From Dickeya chrysanthemi NCPPB 402 (lineage in GTDB: Bacteria; Pseudomonadota; Gammaproteobacteria; Enterobacterales; Enterobacteriaceae): DNA of 64,000 bases. The position numbers were made by a program, and so were the translations under genes. Below, in pieces: positions 56,824 through 64,000 of the stretch. Under the pieces are notes generated by a model. That model was not told where the DNA came from. It did not search any database and saw only the letters and a list, made by a program, of their open reading frames with translations. The stretch spans positions 3,528,486 to 3,592,485 of the forward strand of contig NZ_CM001974.1 in assembly GCF_000406105.1 (NCBI RefSeq), read 5' to 3'. How positions within the stretch are numbered: the stretch's first letter is position 1; each line of letters begins with the position of its first letter.

Positions 56824-57846
56824 TTAGCGGTCTTCGAGCTTACGCTCGACGGCCTTGAGTCGTTTACTCATCTCATCAATATTCATCACCAGCGCGGCTG
56901 TTTTGCGCCAGACTTTGTTCGGTTGTAACGGGATCCCGGAGGAGTAAACTCCCGGCTCGGTGATCGGCCGCATGACCATCCCCATCCCTGTGACTGTTAC
57001 CTTGTCGCAAATCTCCATGTGACCATTGATCACGCTGGCACCGCCAATCATGCAATACCGGCCAATCTTCAGACTGCCCGCCATGATGACACCACCGGCC
57101 ACGGCGGTATTGTCCCCAATCACAACGTTGTGTGCAATCTGACATTGGTTATCAATGATGACACCGTCACCAATAATGGTGTCATCCAGCGCACCACGAT
57201 CAATGGTGGTACTGGCACCGATCTCGACACGATCGCCGATGATAACCGTCCCCAACTGGGGAATCTTGATCCAATTGCCACGATCGTTGGCGTACCCGAA
57301 TCCATCTGAACCGATTATCGCACCAGATTGAATCAAGCATTTTTCGCCCAATACAACGTTATGGTAAATGGTGACGTTGGCCCATAACCGGGTTCCCGCA
57401 CCAATACGGGCATTCTTGCCGATAAAGCAGCCAGCGCCAATCACGGCACCATCACCCAGCTCAACGCCGGATTCAATCACCGCATTAGCACCGACCGAAA
57501 CCCCATCTCCTAAACGCGCATCAGGAGCTATCACCGCTGAAGGTGCGATCCCCTGTGCAGGCGCCGGCGTTGTATCCATCAACTGCGCCATACGCGCATA
57601 GGCCAAATAGGGATTCTTTACCACTAACGCAGCAATATTACAGAACGGCAAATCAGCTTCCGTCAGTACTACTGCCGAGGCCTGAGTGCTGCCCAGTTGT
57701 TCACGATAGCGGCTATCGGATAAAAATGTAATCTGTCCAGCCTGCGCTGAATGCATAGAAGCAACAGCGGTGATGACGATATCGCCATCACCGTGTAATT
57801 GTGCATCCAACTGTTGAGCCAAGGCGTCCAGTCGAATTGAAAACAT
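56824..57846 (-). CDS. lpxD: UDP-3-O-(3-hydroxymyristoyl)glucosamine N-acyltransferase
   Basis: 340 aa (E. coli 341). Third step of lipid A synthesis. An N-terminal uridine-binding domain (about 1-100) precedes a left-handed beta-helix of hexapeptide repeats ([20 protein letters not shown]…). The catalytic His is in [20 protein letters not shown] (about 234-253), then a C-terminal helix ([15 protein letters not shown]). It lies three bases downstream of skp. Confidence 0.97.
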   Translation of the reverse strand: MFSIRLDALAQQLDAQLHGDGDIVITAVASMHSAQAGQITFLSDSRYREQLGSTQASAVVLTEADLPFCNIAALVVKNPYLAYARMAQLMDTTPAPAQGIAPSAVIAPDARLGDGVSVGANAVIESGVELGDGAVIGAGCFIGKNARIGAGTRLWANVTIYHNVVLGEKCLIQSGAIIGSDGFGYANDRGNWIKIPQLGTVIIGDRVEIGASTTIDRGALDDTIIGDGVIIDNQCQIAHNVVIGDNTAVAGGVIMAGSLKIGRYCMIGGASVINGHMEICDKVTVTGMGMVMRPITEPGVYSSGIPLQPNKVWRKTAALVMNIDEMSKRLKAVERKLEDR

Positions 57847-57849
57847 GAA

Positions 57850-58347
57850 TTATTTAACCTGTTTCAGCACATCAGCAGTAATGTCTTTCGCGTTGTCTGC
57901 ATAGGCAACGGCGTTAGCGTCGATAACTACGTCATAACCCTGTTTGGTCGCAACGGCTTTTACCGCATCCTGAATACGGCTCAGGATTTTGTTACGCTCT
58001 TCCATCTGACGACGACGATTGTCCTGATCGAACGCCTGCGCTTTGCTGGAGAACTGCTCACGCTGAGCCATCACGTCGCTTTCCATCTTGGAACGTTCGC
58101 TGGCTTTCATGGTAGAACCATCACGCTGCAGCTTCTGCATTTTTTCCTGCAGGCCGCGTTCCATAGACTGCAGTTCAGCGGCACGGCCTTTGAACTCGTT
58201 TTCCAGCTGTTTGCCTACGGCTTCACGCTGCGGCAGTTGTTGGAAGATGCTGGAAACATTGACAATAGCAATCTTGTCAGCAGCCTGAGCACCGGCAGAG
58301 ACAGCCAGCGTTAAACCCAACCCTGCGGCATACAACCACTTTTTCAC
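57850..58347 (-). CDS. skp: Periplasmic chaperone Skp (OmpH)
   Basis: 165 aa from a GTG at 58347 after AAGGAG; the frame is open to 58416 but only this start gives a normal signal peptide ([20 protein letters not shown], cleavage before ADKIAIVN). The mature protein has the trimer 'jellyfish' pattern: a small beta core ([15 protein letters not shown]) and long charged coiled-coil arms ([20 protein letters not shown]). It escorts unfolded outer-membrane proteins to BamA, encoded just upstream. Confidence 0.95.
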   Translation of the reverse strand: MKKWLYAAGLGLTLAVSAGAQAADKIAIVNVSSIFQQLPQREAVGKQLENEFKGRAAELQSMERGLQEKMQKLQRDGSTMKASERSKMESDVMAQREQFSSKAQAFDQDNRRRQMEERNKILSRIQDAVKAVATKQGYDVVIDANAVAYADNAKDITADVLKQVK

Positions 58348-58484
58348 GTTAAAACTCCTTACCCTAAGTATTTCTGCGCTGATTGCGCTTATCGTAATCA
58401 CGGCATCGGCAGCCAAGCTGTTCGCTTAAAGTACCACCGAATGCCGGTATATTTTCCATTCGATTCAAACGGTACGCAGCCCGA

Positions 58485-60902
58485 TTACCAGGTCTTACCA
58501 ATGTTAAACTGGAACTGCTCGGAGCGATCGCCTTCATATTTCTTAAACGGCTGCGCGTACGAGAACACCAACGGCCCCAGCGGCGACATCCATTGCACGG
58601 CGAGACCGGAGGACATACGAATATTGCCGGGCGTACTGTAATCCGGCACGCCAGCCGCCAGCGTCTGGGCGGTATTTTCCCAGTGCGTATCCCACACGGT
58701 ACCAGCATCAACAAAGAAAGAAGTACGTACCGAACTGGAATATTTATCACTAATGAACGGCGTAGGCACGATCAATTCCGCACTGGCGGTCGCCATAGCG
58801 TTACCACCCACCGCATCACTCATTTCAGATCCATCAATGCTGCACGACGACACACTCCGATTAGCGCAGTTCGTGTAGTAAGCCGCTTTCGGACCAATGG
58901 TATTAGAACGGAAGCCGCGCACCGAGCTGGAGCCGCCACCGAAGAAGTTGTCGTAGAACGGCACTTCTTTACCACTTAATCCATCGGCATAACCTGCTTT
59001 GGTTTTCGCCATCAGTACCCAGTTGTGGCTTTCGCTGAGTGGGAAGTAACTCGCCGAATCAAAGGTCAGCTTATAGTATTCGTTGTCGGATCCCGGCACC
59101 GTCACCTTAGCGTTCAGGTTGGCACGGTTGCCCGCTGTCGGGAAGTAACCACGGTCAAGGTTATTGTAAGTCCAGCCCGATGTCAGGAAGAAATCGTTGG
59201 CGTCGAAACTGGCGCTCGACGTCGTACTCGGATCAGGATCCACGCCGGCTTTGTTGAGGTAGCGCCACATGGCGACCTGAGGCTTCATGTCAGACAACGA
59301 GTTGTGCACGTAATCCAAACCGACGCGCAGCGAGTTATTCTCGTTGATTGGGAAGCCCAGCGTTGTACCCGCACCATAACTTTGGTTGGTGTAGTCGGAA
59401 AGATCCGCATCCAGCGCCTCGAGGTTGTTATAGAAAATACGGCCGCCGAGACTCACGCCATCCACAGTGAAGTACGGGTCGGTCATCGACAACTCTATAT
59501 ACGTCTGGTAGTCGTTGCGAGTCCCGCTGATGCCGACGGAGTTACCGGTTCCCAGCCAGTTGTCCTGCTGAACGCCCGCCTGGAAGCTGATGCCGCTTTC
59601 CGTACCGAAGCCGACGCCAAAGTTAAGGCTACCGGTATTACGCTCCTTGACCTTGTACACCACGTCCACCTGATCCGGCGTACCCGGCACACGCTGGGTT
59701 TCGGTATCCACGCTTTCGAAATAGCCAAGGCGGTTCAGACGCTCTTTACCCTGCTGTACCAAATCGTTGCCGAGCCAGCCGCCTTCCATCTGGCGCATTT
59801 CGCGACGCAGCACGGAATCTTTGGAGACATCGTTACCTTCAAAACGGACGCGACGCACCGTAAAACGGTTCCCCGCATCCACATTGATATTCAACCGCAC
59901 CGTCTTGTCGGCATCGTTGATTTCCGGTTGAGTCACCACGCGCGGATAGGCATAGCCATAGCGGCCCAGCAGTTTTTTGATGTCCTCTTCCATCCGGGTC
60001 ACTTTCGTGCCGTTATACAGCTCACCCGGCTGGATACGAGTCAAATCTTCAATTTCAGTGGCATGCCCAACCAGGTTGCCGCGAACCATCACGCCGGAGA
60101 GTTTGTATTGGTTACCCTCGGTAATATTGATGGTGATATAAATGCCTTTCTTGTCGGGCGTCAGGCTCACCTGCGTCGAGTCAATGTTGAAGCGAGCATA
60201 ACCGCGGTCAAGATAAAAACTGCGTAGCGTTTCCAGGTCGCCGGACAGTTTCTGCTTCTCATATTTGCGATCCCCGACCACGTTCCACCACGGCACTTCA
60301 TCACGTAACTGGAAGCGGGAAATCAATTCATCAGAGCTGAAGGACTTATTGCCGACGATATTGATCTGCTGGATCTTGGCAGATACCCCTTCGGTAAACA
60401 CCAATTTGAGATCAACGCGATTGCGAGGAAGCGGCGTGACGACGGCCTTTACCGTAGCGCTGTATTTACCCACGCTGTAGTAGAAATCTTCCAGCCCTTT
60501 CTCGATGTTGGACAAGGTGGTTCGGTCGAGCGCTTCACCTACGCGTACGCCCGATGCTTCCAGATTCTCCTTGAGCATCTCTTCCTTCACCGCCTTGTTG
60601 CCGGAAAAGGTCAGGCTGGCGATGGTCGGACGTTCCTTGACCTGAATCAGCAGCGAATTCCCATCGCGCAGGACACGAACATCTTCGAAGTTCCCGGTCG
60701 CAAACAAAGCTCGAATGGTGTTACCGATATCTTCGTCAGTGACAGTATCCCCTACCCGAACAGGCATGCTGAGCAATGCCGCACCGACGGCAACCCGTTG
60801 CAGGCCCTCGAAATGAATATCTTTCACTAAGAACCCGTCTGCACCGTATACGGTGGCGCTGCTAAACAGCAGCGACGCTATGAGCAACTTTTTCATCGCC
60901 AT
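58485..60902 (-). CDS. bamA: Outer-membrane protein assembly factor BamA
   Basis: 805 aa. Signal peptide [20 protein letters not shown], then five POTRA domains (about 24-420; for example [20 protein letters not shown]) and a C-terminal 16-strand barrel. The lid-loop motif VRGF is seen in [19 protein letters not shown] (about 657-675), and the C-terminal signature FQFNIGKTW ends in an aromatic residue. Essential core of the Bam complex. The order rseP-bamA-skp-lpxD-fabZ-lpxA is kept from E. coli. Confidence 0.97.
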   Translation of the reverse strand: MAMKKLLIASLLFSSATVYGADGFLVKDIHFEGLQRVAVGAALLSMPVRVGDTVTDEDIGNTIRALFATGNFEDVRVLRDGNSLLIQVKERPTIASLTFSGNKAVKEEMLKENLEASGVRVGEALDRTTLSNIEKGLEDFYYSVGKYSATVKAVVTPLPRNRVDLKLVFTEGVSAKIQQINIVGNKSFSSDELISRFQLRDEVPWWNVVGDRKYEKQKLSGDLETLRSFYLDRGYARFNIDSTQVSLTPDKKGIYITINITEGNQYKLSGVMVRGNLVGHATEIEDLTRIQPGELYNGTKVTRMEEDIKKLLGRYGYAYPRVVTQPEINDADKTVRLNINVDAGNRFTVRRVRFEGNDVSKDSVLRREMRQMEGGWLGNDLVQQGKERLNRLGYFESVDTETQRVPGTPDQVDVVYKVKERNTGSLNFGVGFGTESGISFQAGVQQDNWLGTGNSVGISGTRNDYQTYIELSMTDPYFTVDGVSLGGRIFYNNLEALDADLSDYTNQSYGAGTTLGFPINENNSLRVGLDYVHNSLSDMKPQVAMWRYLNKAGVDPDPSTTSSASFDANDFFLTSGWTYNNLDRGYFPTAGNRANLNAKVTVPGSDNEYYKLTFDSASYFPLSESHNWVLMAKTKAGYADGLSGKEVPFYDNFFGGGSSSVRGFRSNTIGPKAAYYTNCANRSVSSCSIDGSEMSDAVGGNAMATASAELIVPTPFISDKYSSSVRTSFFVDAGTVWDTHWENTAQTLAAGVPDYSTPGNIRMSSGLAVQWMSPLGPLVFSYAQPFKKYEGDRSEQFQFNIGKTW

Positions 60903-60936
60903 CGTTGTTATGCGTTTTTCCTAACCTAATCCACGC

Positions 60937-62292
60937 CTAAAGGCGGGAGAAATCATTGAAAAGTGCAAGACCCATTAACATCACCAGCAACACCGTGCCA
61001 ATGCGATAACTGACGTCCTGCACACGCTCGGAAACCGGTCCACCCTTCAGCTTTTCGATAGCCAGAAAGAGCAGATGACCACCATCCAGTACCGGCAGAG
61101 GGAACAGATTGATAATCCCCAGATTGACGCTAATCAGCGCCAAAAACATCAGGTAATACACCAATCCATAATCTGCTGACATGCCTGCTCCCTGCGCGAT
61201 GGAGATCGGGCCGCTCAGGTTATTCAGTTTCACGTCGCCGGTAATCAACTTACCCAGCATACTGACTGTCAGCTTCATCAACAGCCAGGTTTTATTCCCG
61301 GCCTCATAGATGGCGCTGAACGGCCCATACTGGCGCACGGTTTTATACTCATCAGGCAGAGGGGTCACTTTAGGCACCACGCCGGCAAACCCTTCCAGAC
61401 GCCCTTTCGCCACCGTTTTACTGTCTGGAGTTAGCGTAACAGAAAGGGTATTTCCGCCTCTTTCCACCTCCAGCGCAACCGGTTTACCTGGGTTATCACG
61501 CACGGCAATGACAAACTGCTGCCAGCGCGCCAACAGTTGACCATCGACTTTAACGATCCTGTCCCCGACTTGCAAACCCGCTTTTTCAGCCGCGGAACGA
61601 GGCTGAACCTGCGTCAGCACGGTTTCAACCTGCGGCCCTTTAGGCACAATCCCCAGCGATACCGCCGGATCCTGCCTTTCCGGGTCGAAATGCCAGTCTT
61701 GCAACTCAAGCCGTTTGCTCTCTGTATTAGCGGTACCTAACGGCGCAGTTTCAATCACCACGTCAGGCTCGCCAATCCTGCCAATCAAGGCCAGGCGTGC
61801 GCTATCCCAATCAGGCGTTTCGATACCGTCAATCGACTTTAGTTCCGTTCCCGGTGAAATTTGGGCCGTTGCCGCAATCGAGCCGGGTAAAACCTCGCCG
61901 ACCACCGGGCGGATACCCGGAACGCCAATGATGAACACCAGCCAATAAGCCATGACGGCAAACACGAAGTTGGCAATCGGCCCGGCGCTGACAATCGCCG
62001 CTCGCTGCCAGATCATTTTGTGGTTGAATGCCTGATGCCGGAGCCCGGCAGGCACCTCATCGACCCGGCCGTCAAGCATTTTCACGTAACCGCCGAGCGG
62101 AATCAGCGCGATCACATATTCTGTCCCCTGCCGATCGCGGCGGCGCCATAACGCCTTGCCGAAGCCGATGGAGAATCGTTCAACACGAACGCCGCAACGG
62201 CGGGCGACCCAGAAATGCCCAAATTCATGCACAGTGATCAACACACCGAGCGCAACGACGAATGCAGCCAGGCTCCAGAGAATATTCAGCAT
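60937..62292 (-). CDS. rseP: Site-2 protease RseP
   Basis: 451 aa inner-membrane zinc metalloprotease. [10 protein letters not shown] (HExxH at about 22-26) lies in the first membrane segment, with two periplasmic PDZ domains (about 120-310; for example [20 protein letters not shown]) and the second metal motif [15 protein letters not shown] (Asp about 402). It cuts the anti-sigma factor RseA after DegS to release sigma-E, which in E. coli drives bamA and skp transcription from nearby promoters. Confidence 0.97.
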   Translation of the reverse strand: MLNILWSLAAFVVALGVLITVHEFGHFWVARRCGVRVERFSIGFGKALWRRRDRQGTEYVIALIPLGGYVKMLDGRVDEVPAGLRHQAFNHKMIWQRAAIVSAGPIANFVFAVMAYWLVFIIGVPGIRPVVGEVLPGSIAATAQISPGTELKSIDGIETPDWDSARLALIGRIGEPDVVIETAPLGTANTESKRLELQDWHFDPERQDPAVSLGIVPKGPQVETVLTQVQPRSAAEKAGLQVGDRIVKVDGQLLARWQQFVIAVRDNPGKPVALEVERGGNTLSVTLTPDSKTVAKGRLEGFAGVVPKVTPLPDEYKTVRQYGPFSAIYEAGNKTWLLMKLTVSMLGKLITGDVKLNNLSGPISIAQGAGMSADYGLVYYLMFLALISVNLGIINLFPLPVLDGGHLLFLAIEKLKGGPVSERVQDVSYRIGTVLLVMLMGLALFNDFSRL

Positions 62293-62313
62293 AAACCGAC
62301 TCTACTTGTATTC

Positions 62314-63171
62314 CTAAACAGCCTTGAACAGCAGCAGCATCAGACAGGAAAATACCGGTATGGCTGCGGTCAGACTGTCAATACGATCCAGTACCCCACC
62401 GTGACCCGGAATCAGGTGACTGCTGTCCTTGATACCGGCTTCACGCTTGAACATGCTTTCCGTCAGGTCGCCCAATACCGAAGCCAGCGTTGCTACAATA
62501 GAACAAACCAGCAGGGTAAAGGTCGAAACAGACAATGGCGCATAGTGGCTAAACAGTAACGCAATCATCGCTGATGTTGCCAGGCCGCCGATGAATCCTT
62601 CCCAGGTTTTTCCCGGCGAGACTTTGGGCGCCAGTTTATGTCGGCCAAACAGTTTACCAAACATATAAGCACCGCTATCCGCGCCCCATACCAGCACCAT
62701 CACATAGAGTAACCACCAGGCTCCGCTAAAAGGATTGGATTCATACTCGAATTGCCGCAGCGCTAGCATCCCCCAGAAAAAAGGTACGATAGTCAACAAG
62801 CCAAAGCAGAGACGCAGCAGACGAGAATGACGCCACAATGCAGCAGAAGACGGATAAAACAGCACCATCAGCAGTGCTATCCCCCACCAGATCAGGGAGA
62901 TCCATAGAGACAGGCAAACCGGCACAAACGCAACGGAATAGTGATAATCAGGCAAGGTCAGCATCATCGCCGCCAGCAGAAAACCGCAGGCGATGGCAAG
63001 CCAGATTCGCTGAGTGTAAGAAACCAAACCAGCCAGTTGACCCCACTCCCAGGCGGCCAGCATACAAACAGCCAGCGTCACCAGAGAAAAAACCAACGGC
63101 GGCAGGAAAAAAAGCGCCGCAATAACTAAAGGAATAAGAATCAGCGCAGTAATCAGGCGATACTTCAGCAA
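62314..63171 (-). CDS. cdsA: Phosphatidate cytidylyltransferase
   Basis: 285 aa with about 8 membrane segments. It makes CDP-diacylglycerol, the precursor of all main phospholipids. The family signature lies near residues 215-265: SVLGDLTESMFKREAGIKDS and SHLIPGHGGVLDRIDSLTAA, with the metal-binding Asp residues. It starts nine bases after uppS. Confidence 0.96.
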   Translation of the reverse strand: MLKYRLITALILIPLVIAALFFLPPLVFSLVTLAVCMLAAWEWGQLAGLVSYTQRIWLAIACGFLLAAMMLTLPDYHYSVAFVPVCLSLWISLIWWGIALLMVLFYPSSAALWRHSRLLRLCFGLLTIVPFFWGMLALRQFEYESNPFSGAWWLLYVMVLVWGADSGAYMFGKLFGRHKLAPKVSPGKTWEGFIGGLATSAMIALLFSHYAPLSVSTFTLLVCSIVATLASVLGDLTESMFKREAGIKDSSHLIPGHGGVLDRIDSLTAAIPVFSCLMLLLFKAV

Positions 63172-63180
63172 AAATACCCC

Positions 63181-63942
63181 CTACGATGCATTCGCATCGT
63201 CAGGCGTGGTTCCCCCAAAGCGACGCTCACGTTGAGCAAAGGCATGAATGGCACCTTCAAAGGTTTGTTCGTCAAAATCCGGCCAGAGAACATCGGTAAA
63301 ATAGAGTTCTGCATACGCAATCTGCCATAACAGGAAATTGCTGATGCGATGTTCTCCACTGGTTCTTATTAGCAGATCAACCGGAGCCAGATCGTTTAAG
63401 CACATGTAACGATTCAGAGTCGACTCGTCAATAGTATCAGGACGCAGCAACCCTTCCTGGACCTGCTCGGCAATTTTTCTGACCCCGTGGATAATATCCC
63501 AACGCCCGCCATAATTCGCAGCAATATTCAGAGTCAGGCCGGTATTATTTTCCGTCATCGCTTCAGAACGCTGTATAAGCCCCTGTAATCGGCTACTGAA
63601 TCGACTAATATCACCGATCACGCGCAAACGGACATTGTGCTTGTGCAGGTTTTTGACTTCGCTATTCAATACACGCACAAACAACTCCATCAGCGCAGAG
63701 ACTTCCTGTGCAGGACGGTTCCAGTTTTCGCTACTAAATGCGTATAACGTCAAGGCTTCAAGGTTCTGTCCAACCGCATAACTGATCGCTCGGCGTACTG
63801 ACTTCACTCCAGCCTGGTGACCGAAGATCCGCAGCTTTCCCCTCTGTTTAGCCCAACGGCCATTGCCATCCATGATTATTGCTACATGGCGCGGACCGTT
63901 AGGTAACAACTTCTGACTACCGTGTTGATTTTCGGAGGGCAT
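63181..63942 (-). CDS. uppS: Undecaprenyl diphosphate synthase
   Basis: 253 aa (gene also called ispU). cis-Prenyltransferase extending farnesyl diphosphate with eight isopentenyl units to C55-PP, the carrier lipid for peptidoglycan and O-antigen. The Mg-binding Asp is in [20 protein letters not shown] (about 19-38), with [24 protein letters not shown] and [20 protein letters not shown]. The 58 bases upstream to the window edge show no gene; dxr would be expected beyond. Confidence 0.96.
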   Translation of the reverse strand: MPSENQHGSQKLLPNGPRHVAIIMDGNGRWAKQRGKLRIFGHQAGVKSVRRAISYAVGQNLEALTLYAFSSENWNRPAQEVSALMELFVRVLNSEVKNLHKHNVRLRVIGDISRFSSRLQGLIQRSEAMTENNTGLTLNIAANYGGRWDIIHGVRKIAEQVQEGLLRPDTIDESTLNRYMCLNDLAPVDLLIRTSGEHRISNFLLWQIAYAELYFTDVLWPDFDEQTFEGAIHAFAQRERRFGGTTPDDANAS

Positions 63943-64000
63943 AGCGTGTATTGATTTCCTCGAGCAAGAAAATGATTATTCCAGTCGCAGCCAAACCTGA

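Noticed and set aside
59025..60227. 400-codon open frame on the plus strand opposite bamA
   Set aside because: Lies wholly within bamA on the other strand, has no ribosome site and no recognisable protein; a GC-driven shadow.
1..64000. CRISPR arrays, rRNA and tRNA genes
   Set aside because: No regularly spaced identical repeats and no cloverleaf or rRNA signatures were noticed; the repeats present are ERIC elements, short tandems and the mutS-leader duplication.

Overview
This window looks like Dickeya (the former Erwinia chrysanthemi group, soft-rot Pectobacteriaceae). The strongest evidence is a type II L-asparaginase at 5780-6825 whose mature protein closely resembles, as I remember it, the Erwinia chrysanthemi enzyme. 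Enterobacterial gene order (sbcC/mak/rdgC, ppnP-aroL, yaeP-rof/tilS/yaeR, and the uppS-to-accA cluster) and several ERIC repeats agree with this. No tRNA, rRNA or CRISPR array was seen. All names come from reading protein motifs and comparison with remembered family members; no database search was run.

Layout. 1-5.5 kb: end of sbcC, mak, rdgC, a chemoreceptor, ppnP and aroL. 5.7-15.6 kb: metabolic accessory genes, several of them damaged: asparaginase with a frameshift in its signal peptide, a MetE-like methyltransferase, a lipoprotein hydrolase, a HAD phosphatase, a frameshifted LysR gene divergent from a frameshifted M20 peptidase and its MHS-type transporter, a GNAT acetyltransferase and a decayed LysR gene. 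15.7-20.1 kb: an orphan polar protein, then a four-gene SiaABCD-like module (CBS-SpoIIE phosphatase, SiaB-like switch kinase, DUF1987 SiaC-like protein, GGDEF diguanylate cyclase), then yjdM.

20.3-26.8 kb: a likely isonitrile (isocyanide) biosynthesis locus. It has one protein fusing a PvcA/DIT1 isonitrile synthase to a TauD-type oxygenase, a second stand-alone isonitrile synthase, a HAD phosphatase between them and a convergent MFS exporter. The leader carries two nearly identical short ERIC elements in inverted orientation and a scrap of an ornithine cyclodeaminase-like gene. 26.9-31.3 kb: a PEBP/YbcL protein with a divergent AraC regulator, a secreted-protein/lipoprotein pair, an IS3 remnant, a ketopantoate-reductase-like gene and a TetR remnant.

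31.4-40.3 kb: a complete branched-chain-type ABC importer with a VOC protein, divergent from a GntR regulator followed by an M20D amidohydrolase and a ProC-like reductase. The divergent region holds three palindromes of the form AAGTG-N4-CACTT, which are candidate operators. 40.3-42.7 kb: an IS3 remnant and a small Fic-protein island inserted just upstream of mutS, bounded by a ~300-bp direct repeat that copies the mutS leader and its first codons.

42.7-64 kb: core genes. mutS, an NlpE-like lipoprotein, yaeQ, yaeP-rof, tilS, yaeR, then one long minus-strand cluster reading uppS-cdsA-rseP-bamA-skp-lpxD-fabZ-lpxA-lpxB-rnhB-dnaE-accA, ending in a strong terminator. It joins isoprenoid carrier, phospholipid, lipid A and outer-membrane protein assembly with replication and fatty acid synthesis.
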